The position numbers and the translations under genes are program-made. Below are positions 1 through 7,436 of a stretch of 47,426 nucleotides of DNA, one piece after another. Each line of letters opens with the position of its first letter. Positions within the stretch are counted from its first letter, which is position 1. Below the pieces are notes generated by a model, which was not told where the DNA came from, ran no database searches, and was given only the letters and a program-made list of their open reading frames with translations. The stretch comes from an uncultured Bacilli bacterium (GTDB taxonomy: Bacteria; Bacillota_I; Bacilli_A; RFN20; CAG-826), in assembly GCA_944358895.1 (NCBI GenBank), contig CALVSB010000001.1, positions 95,355-142,780 on the forward strand, read 5' to 3'.

Positions 1-1815
1 GGTTCCTTTCTTATTGAAGCCGAGGCGGGCGGCCCGCTGCTTCGCGAGTTCGTTGAGGGCAGCCCCCTTCTCCTCCGGGGACTTGCCGCTCAGTAAGCTC
101 GCGGCCTTCCGGCGTTCGCGAAGGGCTAGGCGCTCCTCGAGGATCGTCGAGGCGCACTGCCGCATCCGCTCGTCGCTATAGGGCGGAAGGTCGCTTTCGT
201 TGTAGATGAGGATCGCCTCGTTCTCGAGGGCATCCTTGTCGTGGCTCGGCCCGGCGTCGATGTCGCCGAGCAAGATGTTGAGCTGGACGTTTTCCTGGCG
301 CGAGGAATCGTAGTTGATGACGTAGTTGGCGATCTCGTTGAGAACCTTGTCGTAGAAGGTGTCGATGTTCTCGAGGTAGATCTTGATGGCGCTTCGGTCC
401 TTCATCATGTAATAAAGGGCTTCGCGCTCCGCTTTGTTGAGCCGCGTTTGGGTCGGCTCGGAGATTCCCTTCCTCGCCCGGAGGGACGGAAGGGCGTCGT
501 CTTCCCTAGGCGACTCGCCCCGCTTGGCCGCTTTGTAGCGCTCGACGGCCCGGCGGATGGTCTCGCTTTCGAAGCCGGTCGCCTTCGCCAGTTTGACGAT
601 GGTGTCGTCTTTGGCGATGCCGGAAGGAAGGGAGGCTATGTAAGGTATGAACTGCTGGACGACTTTCTTCCGCTCCTCGGCTGTTTCCGCCTTCTTTTTG
701 GAGGCGTAGAAGCCGAGCTGGAAATCGAAGTTCGAGACGAGGTTGCTCATCTTGGCCTTGAGGGCCTCGGCCCCTTCTTCCTGGAAGACGTCGTCGGGAT
801 CCCGTTCGTCGTCTCCGTAGTCGACGACCCTGGAAGGAACCCCGGCTGCCGCGAGAAGCCCGGTGGCCTTCATCATGCCCTCCTGGCCCGGGAGGTCACC
901 GTCGAGGGAAATGCGCACCTCGACGCCGAGGCGTCGGAGGAGCTGGACTTGGTCGCTCGTAAGCGAGGTGCCCATGAGAGCCACCGCCGGCAGGCCCGAA
1001 CGGGCAAGGGCAATGACGTCCATGAAGCCTTCGAGCATGTAGCAGAAGCCCTTGTGGCGGGCCTCGGAAGACGCGGCCTGGTAGTTATAGAGGCACCGCC
1101 CCTTCTGGAAGATGGCCGTTTCCGGGGAATTCATGTACTTGGGCCCGTCGTCGTCTTCGTAGATCTTCCGGGCCGAGAAGCCGACGATCCGGCCGCTCGG
1201 GTCGCTTAGCGGGAAGACCACCCGCCCGGCATTCATGTCGGAAGGGTTTTGGGCGTTCCTCGTGATGCCGATCCCGGTAATGGCCCGGATCGGGTAGCCT
1301 TTCGAAAGGAGGAAGCGGGCCGTCGTCTGCCCGTCGCGCGGGGCATAGCCGATCTGGAAGCGCTTGATCGATTCCTCGTCGAGGCCGCGCTTGGCCAGGT
1401 AATCGCGGGCCGCCTTGCCCTCGTCGGTCAAAAGGTAATAACGGTAGTATTCGGCCAGCGTCTTGATGCAACCGTAGAGGGGCTCTTTCTCCGGGTCGAC
1501 CCGGGGCCGGCTCTCCTCGCTATCGAGGCGCGGGTCGTGGAAGCCGATGATGTCGGCTACCTTCCGCACGGCCTCGGGGAAGCTGATGTGCTCGTAGAGC
1601 TGGACGAAGCGGATGGCGTCGCCGCCGGTCCCGCAGGAAAAGCACTTGAAGATGCCTTTCTCGCGAGAAATCTGAAGCGATGGATTCTTGTCGTCGTGAA
1701 AAGGGCAGAGAGCCACGTAGGAACGTCCCTTTTTCTGGACCGTCAAATATCTTGAAATGACGCTGACGATGTCGCAGCTTTTGAGAATGTCGTCGACAAG
1801 GTCCTTCGAATACAA
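1..1815 (-). CDS. dnaG: DNA primase DnaG (3' end cut by window edge)
   Basis: Makes RNA primers at the replication fork. The 605 codons in the window cover nearly the whole protein. An N-terminal CHC2 zinc finger is seen (CPFH about residues 37-40, then CFSC), followed by the RNA-polymerase core. The TOPRIM domain carries the metal-binding glutamate in LEGFMD and the acidic DGD in ISLDGDLPG; a helicase-interacting C-terminal region follows. The start is TTG at 1815, nine bases after an AAGGAG site; no ATG fits the conserved N-terminus (LYSKDLVDDILKSCDIV). The reading frame is still open at base 1, so a few C-terminal residues are missing. It lies just after glyS, as in the common glyS-dnaG-rpoD order, so rpoD probably lies beyond the left edge (inference). 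Confidence 0.96.
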   Translation of the reverse strand, partial: MYSKDLVDDILKSCDIVSVISRYLTVQKKGRSYVALCPFHDDKNPSLQISREKGIFKCFSCGTGGDAIRFVQLYEHISFPEAVRKVADIIGFHDPRLDSEESRPRVDPEKEPLYGCIKTLAEYYRYYLLTDEGKAARDYLAKRGLDEESIKRFQIGYAPRDGQTTARFLLSKGYPIRAITGIGITRNAQNPSDMNAGRVVFPLSDPSGRIVGFSARKIYEDDDGPKYMNSPETAIFQKGRCLYNYQAASSEARHKGFCYMLEGFMDVIALARSGLPAVALMGTSLTSDQVQLLRRLGVEVRISLDGDLPGQEGMMKATGLLAAAGVPSRVVDYGDDERDPDDVFQEEGAEALKAKMSNLVSNFDFQLGFYASKKKAETAEERKKVVQQFIPYIASLPSGIAKDDTIVKLAKATGFESETIRRAVERYKAAKRGESPREDDALPSLRARKGISEPTQTRLNKAEREALYYMMKDRSAIKIYLENIDTFYDKVLNEIANYVINYDSSRQENVQLNILLGDIDAGPSHDKDALENEAILIYNESDLPPYSDERMRQCASTILEERLALRERRKAASLLSGKSPEEKGAALNELAKQRAARLGFNKKGT

Positions 1816-1832
1816 ACTCTTCTGCTCCTTTC

Positions 1833-1851
1833 CATACTACATAGTAGTATG
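1833..1851. promoter_or_regulatory. 8-bp perfect inverted repeat before dnaG
   Basis: CATACTAC-ATA-GTAGTATG lies directly upstream of the dnaG ribosome-binding site in an AT-rich spacer. It could be an operator or a small RNA hairpin in the glyS-dnaG mRNA. There is no T-run after it, so it is not an ordinary terminator. Function unknown. Confidence 0.4.
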
Positions 1852-1876
1852 CGAATACTAATTATTTACTTATTAA

Positions 1877-1894
1877 CTACTGACTAATCAGTAG
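1877..1894. repeat. 7-bp inverted repeat over the glyS stop codon
   Basis: CTACTGA-CTAA-TCAGTAG is a perfect repeat that contains the glyS stop codon. In RNA it would form a short, AU-rich hairpin at the 3' end of glyS. Without a U-run it is at most a weak processing or pause site. Confidence 0.35.
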
Positions 1895-3267
1895 AAGCAC
1901 TTAATGGTGAAGTACGAGACCAGCTCGGTGATCGGAAGGCGGATCTGCTTCATCGAGTCGCGTTCGCGGACGGTGACACACTGATCGTTCAGGGTGTCGA
2001 AGTCGATCGTGACGCAGTACGGCGTCCCGATTTCGTCCTGCCGGCGGTACCGCTTGCCGATGCTTCCGGTCACGTCGTAGGTGCAGCTCAGGTGCTGGTT
2101 CAGGATGCGGAGCACTTCCTCGGCCTTTTCGGAAAGCTTCTTGGAAAGCGGGAGCACCGCTACCTTATAAGGAGCGAGGAACGGCTTCAGACGCATGACG
2201 ATGCGGGTATCGCCGCCTTCGAGTTCTTCCTTGTCGTAGCTATCGATCATCGCCATCAGCATGAGGCGGTCGAGGCCCATCGAAGGCTCGATGACGTACG
2301 GAAGGTACTTCTCGTTGGTATCCGGGTCGAAATAGGTAAGGTCCTGCTTGCTGTATTCCTGATGGCGCTTGAGGTCGTAATCGGTCCGGTCGGCCACGCC
2401 GAGGATCTCGCCCCAGCCGATCGAGGGGAAGTCGTATTCGACGTCGGTCGTCGCCTTGCTATAGAAGGCAAGCTCGGCCGGCTCGTGGTCGCGGAAGCGC
2501 AGGTTCTCGGCCTTCGGTCCAAGGCTTTCGACGAACTTCAGGCAGTATTCCTTCCAGTACTTGAACCACTCGAGGTCGGTTCCCGGCTTGCAGAAGAATT
2601 CCATCTCCAGCTGCTCGAACTCCCGGGTCCGGAAGGTGAAGTTCCCCGGGGTGATTTCGTTGCGGAAGCTCTTGCCGGCATTGCAAATGCCGAAAGGCAG
2701 CTTCTTCCGGCTCGTCCGCTGGACGTTCTTGAAGTTGACGAAGACGCCTTGGGCCGTTTCCGGGCGGAGGTAGACCTCGCTCGCCGAATCCTCGGTCGGG
2801 CCGATGTGGGTCTTGAACATCATGTTGAACTTCCGAATCGGGGTGAATTCGGTTCCGCCGCAGACCGGGCACTTCAGAGGATGGTCCTTGATGAAGGCAT
2901 CCATGGCCGCATAGTCCATGTTCTCGACGTCGGCATCCGGGTACTGTTCCTTGATGAGGTCGTCGGCCCGGTGGCGGCTATGGCACTTCTTGCAGTCGAT
3001 CATCGGATCGTTGAAAGTGGAGACGTGGCCGGTAGCCTCCCACACTTTCGGGTTCATGAGGATCGAGGCGTCGATCCCGACATTGGTGGGCGATTCCTGG
3101 ACGAAGCGCTTCCACCATGCGTCGCGGACGTTCCTCTTCAGCTCGCTTCCCAGCGGGCCGTAATCCCAAGAGTTGGAAAGGCCTCCGTAAATCTGCGATC
3201 CCGGGTACACGTATCCGGTATCGATGAGGTGGGTGACGATTTCGTCGAATGTGAATTTGCTAGGCAT
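1888..3267 (-). CDS. glyS: Glycyl-tRNA synthetase, single-subunit alpha2 type
   Basis: Charges tRNA-Gly with glycine in the cytoplasm. The 459-residue protein matches the class II, homodimeric (archaeal/eukaryal/Bacilli-type) enzyme rather than the alpha2beta2 GlyQS form. Visible marks are the N-terminal GGLSNSWDYGPLG, motif 2 around RNEITPGNFTFRTREFEQLEMEF (split here: FRNEITP, then REFEQLE), and the C-terminal anticodon-binding domain ending in RERDSMKQIRL. A four-cysteine pair (CKKC, CPVC) sits in the insertion typical of this form. The ATG start has an AAAGGAG site. It has its own near-consensus promoter and is followed after 72 bases by dnaG. Confidence 0.97.
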   Translation of the reverse strand: MPSKFTFDEIVTHLIDTGYVYPGSQIYGGLSNSWDYGPLGSELKRNVRDAWWKRFVQESPTNVGIDASILMNPKVWEATGHVSTFNDPMIDCKKCHSRHRADDLIKEQYPDADVENMDYAAMDAFIKDHPLKCPVCGGTEFTPIRKFNMMFKTHIGPTEDSASEVYLRPETAQGVFVNFKNVQRTSRKKLPFGICNAGKSFRNEITPGNFTFRTREFEQLEMEFFCKPGTDLEWFKYWKEYCLKFVESLGPKAENLRFRDHEPAELAFYSKATTDVEYDFPSIGWGEILGVADRTDYDLKRHQEYSKQDLTYFDPDTNEKYLPYVIEPSMGLDRLMLMAMIDSYDKEELEGGDTRIVMRLKPFLAPYKVAVLPLSKKLSEKAEEVLRILNQHLSCTYDVTGSIGKRYRRQDEIGTPYCVTIDFDTLNDQCVTVRERDSMKQIRLPITELVSYFTIKCFY

Positions 3268-3301
3268 GTGGCTCCTTTGGCACTAAGCCGAAAACGGCCA
3301 T

Positions 3302-3330
3302 AGTGTATTGACAGGCGAAAAACGTGTCAA
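3302..3330 (-). promoter_or_regulatory. glyS promoter with operator-like palindrome
   Basis: On the minus strand a -35 TTGACA (3330-3325) is separated by 17 bases from a -10 TACACT (3307-3302); the predicted start lies about 28 bases before the glyS ATG. The -35 box is one arm of an inverted repeat, TTGACA-N11-TGTCAA (3308-3330), so a dimeric regulator could bind here. Seen in sequence; regulator unknown. Confidence 0.75.
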
Positions 3331-3350
3331 CCCTTTTTAAGGGTACGGCC

Positions 3351-4073
3351 TCAAAGGGCCATGAGGAGCGATGTCGTCTTGAGCTTGGTCCCGGTAAAAG
3401 TTTCGAGATGGCCGAGGTAATCCCGGATGATCTTTTTGCTGTCGACCGGCGGGAGAGCGAGCGGCAGCTTCTTCGAGAGGTCGACCTTATTGACATACCG
3501 CACGGCCCGGAGGAAGGCCGAGCCCGGATGGGGAGCGAAGAGGTCGTGCTCGCGGCAAAGGAAGCCTCCGTCCTTGAAGGAAAGTCCCTCGACCTCGGTC
3601 CGCCCGCACACGGCGCAGCCGTCGACGTTGATCCCATAGCCGATGAGCTCGGTCGTCTTCGCGAGGAAGGAAGCCAGGACCGTCAGGGCATCGTCGCCCC
3701 GCCGGAGGGCTTCCATGAAGGAAGAAAGAAGTGGATAGGCTTCCTTCCCTTCGGCGTCGCGGACGAAGGCCGAAAGCATCTCGGCGGCCATCGAGAAGGC
3801 GACGCCGCGGGCCAAATCGTCGCGGAGGTCGGGCAGCAAAAGAGGCCGTCCTTCCTTGTAGGAAAGGCGGCCGCCGGATGCCGAAGAAAGGACGATCTCG
3901 TCTTCGGAGAGGACGAAGGAAAGGAAATGGGCCTTGCTGGTCGGCTTGGAGGCTCCGCGCACCGAAAAGGAGCAAAAGCCTTCTTCCGAAAGGAAGCGGA
4001 CCATCGCCGCGCTGTCGCGATACGGAACGTAACGGACGACGTAGCCCCGCCGCTTGAGGCTACTTTCCGTCAT
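3351..4073 (-). CDS. recO: DNA repair protein RecO
   Basis: Recombination mediator that helps load RecA at gaps with RecF and RecR. The 240-residue protein has the N-terminal OB-fold pattern (GYVVRYVPYRDSAAMVRFLSE) and a helical C-terminal half holding the zinc-type CAVCG motif near residues 152-156. The assignment rests on this pattern and on position directly after era, the usual era-recO order. The start overlaps the end of era by 14 bases, so translation is probably coupled. Its stop is followed by the glyS promoter. Confidence 0.88.
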   Translation of the reverse strand: MTESSLKRRGYVVRYVPYRDSAAMVRFLSEEGFCSFSVRGASKPTSKAHFLSFVLSEDEIVLSSASGGRLSYKEGRPLLLPDLRDDLARGVAFSMAAEMLSAFVRDAEGKEAYPLLSSFMEALRRGDDALTVLASFLAKTTELIGYGINVDGCAVCGRTEVEGLSFKDGGFLCREHDLFAPHPGSAFLRAVRYVNKVDLSKKLPLALPPVDSKKIIRDYLGHLETFTGTKLKTTSLLMAL

Positions 4074-4938
4074 AGCCTAGGTAGGAGAGGAGCTTGGGAT
4101 CGGCCCGCCAGTTCTTCAGCACTTCGACCCGGACGTCGAGGCGGACGTGGGCTTTCCACCTCTTCTCGAGGTCGCGCCGGGCACTCATGGAAATCTGCTT
4201 GATCATGGCCCCGCCCCGTCCGATGACGATGGCTTTCTGCGAGGGTTTCTCGACGTAGATCACGGCCTCGATCTCGTAGCCGCCGTCATTCTTTTCGAGT
4301 TTCTTGATGAGGACGGCTGCCTCGTGGGGAACCTCCTCGTGGAGGAAGCGAAGCATGTACTGCCGGATCGATTCCTTGGCAAAGAACTGGTCGTCCTTGT
4401 CGCTGATCTGGCCTTCCGGGTAAAGGGGAAGCCCTTCGGGGAGAGCCGCCTTCACCGCTTCGAGAATCGAGGAAAGTCCGAAATTGGTCAGGATCGAGGC
4501 TTCGATCAGGGGGTAGTTCGGGAAAGAGGCGCCGAGGCGCTCCTTCCCCGCGAGGGCCTCCGGGGCCCGGACGAGATCGATTTTGTTGTAGACAATGAAA
4601 ATTGGGGCATCGACCTTGATCGAGGCAAGGAGAGTGATGTCCTCCTCGAGGTCCTTGGTCGAGGCATCGACAAGGTAAAGAACGGCATCGACGCCCGAAA
4701 GGGAACGCCGGGCGTTCCGGTTCATCCGCTTGTAAAGGGCCTCTTCCCCGTCGAAAAGCCCCGGGGTATCGATGAAGGCGATCTGAAGGTCTTTCCCGTT
4801 ATAGACGCCGACGATGTCGTCGCGGGTCGTCTGGGCCTTGGGCGAAACGATGGAGACCCGCTTGCTTAGCAGGGCGTTGAGAAGGGTGCTCTTCCCGACG
4901 TTCGGGCGCCCGAGAATGGCAACGAAACCGGCTTTCAT
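4060..4938 (-). CDS. era: GTPase Era
   Basis: Essential GTPase that binds 16S rRNA during assembly of the small ribosomal subunit. The 292-residue protein shows G1 GRPNVGKST (residues 10-18), G3 DTPG, G4 NKID, and a C-terminal KH RNA-binding domain with VIGRGGAMIKQI. Length is normal for the family. The ATG start overlaps the end of cdd by four bases (ATGA), and the 3' end overlaps recO, so cdd-era-recO is one transcription unit. Confidence 0.97.
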   Translation of the reverse strand: MKAGFVAILGRPNVGKSTLLNALLSKRVSIVSPKAQTTRDDIVGVYNGKDLQIAFIDTPGLFDGEEALYKRMNRNARRSLSGVDAVLYLVDASTKDLEEDITLLASIKVDAPIFIVYNKIDLVRAPEALAGKERLGASFPNYPLIEASILTNFGLSSILEAVKAALPEGLPLYPEGQISDKDDQFFAKESIRQYMLRFLHEEVPHEAAVLIKKLEKNDGGYEIEAVIYVEKPSQKAIVIGRGGAMIKQISMSARRDLEKRWKAHVRLDVRVEVLKNWRADPKLLSYLGYDGK

Positions 4939-5333
4939 AGGTCGCTGCCGTCGAAAGCGAAGGGCAGAAGCTCCTCGAGGCTTGTCTCCCGGCTTTCGCC
5001 TTTCAGGTTGGCCATGAAGATCTTGCAGTCGCCCGGCAGGAGCTCGCTCATGACCTGGCGGCAGGCGCCGCAGGGCGAAATGGGGCCTTCGGTGTCGCCG
5101 ATGACGGCAAGAGCCACGAAATCGTCGCGCGTCTTGCCGTTCATCATGGCATTGTAGATGGCATTACGTTCGGCGCACATGCTGACTGGGTAGGAAGAAT
5201 TCTCGACGTTGGCTCCGAGATAGACGCTCCCGTCTTTGGTCAGGACGGCGGCCCCGACGGCGAATTGGCTGTAGGGGCTATAGGAAAGGGATCGCGCCTC
5301 GAGGGCGCATTCGATGAGCTGTTCTTTATCCAT
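4935..5333 (-). CDS. cdd: Cytidine deaminase
   Basis: Converts cytidine and deoxycytidine to the uridine forms in pyrimidine salvage. At 132 residues it is the short tetrameric type. The zinc site is visible as CAERNA (Cys replaces the His of the dimeric type, with the catalytic Glu) and PCGACRQ. The conserved SPYSQFAVGAA substrate loop is near residue 19. It overlaps ybeY by eight bases and era by four. Two more pyrimidine-salvage genes (deoC, pdp) occur elsewhere in the window. Confidence 0.96.
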   Translation of the reverse strand: MDKEQLIECALEARSLSYSPYSQFAVGAAVLTKDGSVYLGANVENSSYPVSMCAERNAIYNAMMNGKTRDDFVALAVIGDTEGPISPCGACRQVMSELLPGDCKIFMANLKGESRETSLEELLPFAFDGSDL

Positions 5334-5793
5334 TGGCTTCTACCTCTTTGAGGATCTCGTCCTGGAGGGCGAACATGACCTTCCGTTCCTCTTCTTCCAT
5401 GTGGTCGTAGCCGAGAATGTGGAGAAGGCCGTGCGTAAAGAGGAAGGAAAGCTCGCGCATCGGGGTATTGCCGATTTCCTTGGCTTGGCGAAGGGCTTGG
5501 TCGAAATCGATGATGATCTCGCCGAGGAGCGGGTGCTCGCCCTCGCCCATTTCGAGGGAAGAGACCGGGTCGCCCCCTTCGTTGAAGGCCCAGGAAAGGA
5601 CGTCGGTCGGCCGATCGATGCCCCGATATTGCTTATTCAGGGCGTGGATGGTCTCGTCGTCGACGAAAGAACAATCGACCTCGTAATCGACTTTGACGTC
5701 GAGGCGGCGGAAAGTGGCCGCCATGATGGCGCGGTAACGGGGCTCAAGCCCCTCGGGGACCGCGAAATCCCCCAGATCCAAGATGAGTTCCAT
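5326..5793 (-). CDS. ybeY: Endoribonuclease YbeY
   Basis: Metal-dependent RNase needed for 16S rRNA 3'-end maturation and ribosome quality control. The 155-residue protein carries the UPF0054 signature HGLLHILGYDH, whose three histidines bind the metal, near residues 119-129. The ATG start has no Shine-Dalgarno site. Instead an extended -10-like TGCTAGATT ends ten bases upstream, which suggests a leaderless or nearly leaderless mRNA (inference). It heads the ybeY-cdd-era-recO series, a common Bacillota order, although phoH and dgkA, often present there, are absent. Confidence 0.95.
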   Translation of the reverse strand: MELILDLGDFAVPEGLEPRYRAIMAATFRRLDVKVDYEVDCSFVDDETIHALNKQYRGIDRPTDVLSWAFNEGGDPVSSLEMGEGEHPLLGEIIIDFDQALRQAKEIGNTPMRELSFLFTHGLLHILGYDHMEEEERKVMFALQDEILKEVEANG

Positions 5794-5803
5794 GGCAAAG
5801 GTA

Positions 5804-5812
5804 AATCTAGCA
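5804..5812 (-). promoter_or_regulatory. Extended -10 element before ybeY
   Basis: Minus-strand TGCTAGATT ends ten bases before the ybeY ATG. No good -35 and no ribosome-binding site are seen. If used, the mRNA would start a few bases before the start codon. Confidence 0.4.
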
Positions 5813-5840
5813 TGGAACGGACCAAATTGGTATTCCTAGG

Positions 5841-7034
5841 CTAGGAGACGGGAGTCGGATCGAGCCGTTGGTCGTAGAAGTCGAGATCGGCTTTCCGGCT
5901 CGGAGCGAGGGCGCAATAGTCGACGCAACCCCGGGAGGCGAGGCCGACGCCGAAGAGACCGAAGGCCGTGAAGAGGTAATAGTTAAGGTTGAAGGGGCCC
6001 TCGAGAAGGGGCGGGATGAGGGCAAGGAGAAGGACGAGGGCCGCGTAGACGAGGCGCCGGTAAGAGAAGCGGTCGGCCAGCCGGTAAGCCCGGCGCTCGA
6101 GGTCGGCAAGCGAGACCATCCTCTGCTCGGCATCGAATCGGGCCGACAAAGCCTTTTCCTCGTCGGAGGCGAGCTCCTTTGCCTCTTGCCGTCCCTTCCT
6201 GGCCCCGAGGGTGCCCTCCAAGAGGAGGTAGAGGGCGAGGAGAGCCCCCGAGGCAAGGAAGGAAGGAGCGTTGAGGCCGAGGAGGAAAAGCAGGACAAGC
6301 CCGGCGAAAAGGGAGGAGAAAAAGCCGGTCATGTCCCCGACGGCCTCTTTCTTGAGACGCTGGAAGCGGACATAGCATTCGCGAAACTCGCCGTTCCTCG
6401 ACCGGGCCAATAGGCGGTTGCCCCGCCTATCCAGGTCCTTGAGGAGGCGAATCGAAAGGCGCTGGCGGGCAATGAGGAGGAATCCCGCGGCCAAGAGGAA
6501 AAGGGGCGAAAGGAAGAGGAGGTCGTCGCCGAGGAAAAAGAAGCCGACCGCCAGCAAGATGGCCACGAGTCCCTCGAGAAGGGGCGTGAGGAAACGACCG
6601 TAGAAAGGGACGAAGGGCCGCTTGGCCCGGGGCGGGACGAGCTTTTCGACGCGCCGGCCTTCCCCGTAGACGCCGCTCCAGCTTGCGAGGAGTTTCCTGA
6701 AGGAGACGAGGCGCCGCCCCGCTGCCGGATCGTCGAGGACGAAGAGCGACCCGAGGCGGCCCCTCAAAAGGACCATGTGCCCCTCCTCTTCGCTCCCGAG
6801 CACCAGCAGCAAGGGAAAGCGGCGGGCCCGCCTGATCGACGCCTTGTCGTAAGCCCGCTTGAAGGTGAGCTCCACCCCGGCGGCCCTGGCTCCTTCGGCG
6901 AGGTGAAGGAGGTTATAGGGCGGCTTCCCGCGGAGGGAAAGGCGGGCATAGGCCCGCGCATGGGTTAGAGAGACGAGGAGCATCCTCGTCGCGGCCCAGC
7001 CGCACAGTTTTTCGTCGCCTTGGTAAATGAGCAT
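5841..7034 (-). CDS. C39-peptidase-like domain fused to ABC-exporter-like membrane region, no ATPase
   Basis: The first ~110 residues resemble the C39 (double-glycine leader) peptidase domain of bacteriocin exporters. Gln5 and Cys11-Gly12 sit in YQGDEKLCGWAATRMLL; His86 is in EEGHMVLL and an Asp pair (101-102) in VLDDPAAG, giving a plausible Cys-His-Asp triad. The rest (about 120-397) holds roughly six hydrophobic segments separated by charged helices, like the membrane half of an ABC exporter. No Walker A, Walker B or ABC signature follows; the gene stops there. The start was placed at 7034 because the C39-like homology begins there; an earlier in-frame ATG at 7076 precedes it. No leader-peptide gene is visible nearby. 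It may process or move a peptide with a separate ATPase, or be a repurposed exporter. Function not established. Confidence 0.7.
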   Translation of the reverse strand: MLIYQGDEKLCGWAATRMLLVSLTHARAYARLSLRGKPPYNLLHLAEGARAAGVELTFKRAYDKASIRRARRFPLLLVLGSEEEGHMVLLRGRLGSLFVLDDPAAGRRLVSFRKLLASWSGVYGEGRRVEKLVPPRAKRPFVPFYGRFLTPLLEGLVAILLAVGFFFLGDDLLFLSPLFLLAAGFLLIARQRLSIRLLKDLDRRGNRLLARSRNGEFRECYVRFQRLKKEAVGDMTGFFSSLFAGLVLLFLLGLNAPSFLASGALLALYLLLEGTLGARKGRQEAKELASDEEKALSARFDAEQRMVSLADLERRAYRLADRFSYRRLVYAALVLLLALIPPLLEGPFNLNYYLFTAFGLFGVGLASRGCVDYCALAPSRKADLDFYDQRLDPTPVS

Positions 7035-7043
7035 CTTCACCCT

Positions 7044-7049
7044 TATATA
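7044..7049 (-). promoter_or_regulatory. Possible -10 box for the C39-like gene
   Basis: Minus-strand TATATA (overlapping TATAAG) lies seven to nine bases before the ATG at 7034, with only GGGTGAAG between. That gap is too short for a normal leader with a ribosome-binding site, so a leaderless mRNA is possible. Confidence 0.35.
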
Positions 7050-7102
7050 GGGGCAAAGGGCTCCTTTGGGCCCCAAAATCCGCGAAAAAGTCCACGGGCA
7101 CG

Positions 7103-7125
7103 AAAAAAGAGTCCCGCAGGACTCT
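7103..7125 (-). terminator. Rho-independent terminator of rpsU
   Basis: A perfect 7-bp stem AGAGTCC/GGACTCT with a 4-base loop is followed on the minus strand by six Ts, directly after the rpsU stop codon. Confidence 0.93.
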
Positions 7126-7130
7126 CCTTC

Positions 7131-7307
7131 TTACCACTTTTTGCGGCGGGCTAGCTCGCTCTTCATCTTGCGACGGAGACTGGTCTTGAGATAGAACTCG
7201 TGCTTCCGCGTCTCGATGAGGACGCCCGACTTGTTCACGCTGCGTTTGAAGCGGCGGAGACCTTCGTCGAGGGTTTCGCCTTCCCTGAGGACCGTTTTGA
7301 TGGCCAA
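7131..7307 (-). CDS. rpsU: 30S ribosomal protein bS21
   Basis: Small basic protein of the 30S subunit. With a TTG start at 7307 the product has 58 residues and begins M-A-I-K-T-V-L-R-E, the normal bS21 N-terminus. The body ([14 protein letters not shown], then [13 protein letters not shown]) and the basic C-terminus are typical. Longer readings from upstream ATGs would add unrelated residues. An AAGGAAGG site lies seven bases before TTG. A promoter and a strong terminator flank it, so it is probably transcribed alone. Confidence 0.96.
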   Translation of the reverse strand: MAIKTVLREGETLDEGLRRFKRSVNKSGVLIETRKHEFYLKTSLRRKMKSELARRKKW

Positions 7308-7339
7308 AGCATTCACCTTCCTTACTTTTTGCGGGGTAA

Positions 7340-7368
7340 ATTTTATGCTCTCGCGCGTGCTTAGGCAA
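7340..7368 (-). promoter_or_regulatory. rpsU promoter
   Basis: Minus-strand -35 TTGCCT (7368-7363), a 17-base spacer and -10 TAAAAT (7345-7340). The same TTGCCT -35 recurs before rpsT and the gene at 14790. Confidence 0.7.
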
Positions 7369-7421
7369 GGGGCTATTTTTATGCCCCCGCCCCGCTGACG
7401 GCCCATGGCAGGAGCGACCTA

Positions 7422-7430
7422 TGCTAAAAT
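7422..7430 (+). promoter_or_regulatory. Extended -10 for the GT2 gene, predicting a leaderless mRNA
   Basis: TGCTAAAAT ends six bases before the ATG at 7437, and the six bases between (CACCGC) are not a ribosome-binding site. Transcription would start at or next to the A of the start codon. Confidence 0.6.
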
Positions 7431-7436
7431 CACCGC

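Noticed and set aside
2092..3303. A 403-codon plus-strand frame opposite glyS
   Set aside because: Antisense shadow of glyS; no motif and no ribosome site.
5841..7034. A bacteriocin export operon
   Set aside because: Only one gene resembles an exporter, it lacks the ATPase, and no leader peptide, immunity gene or accessory protein is nearby.
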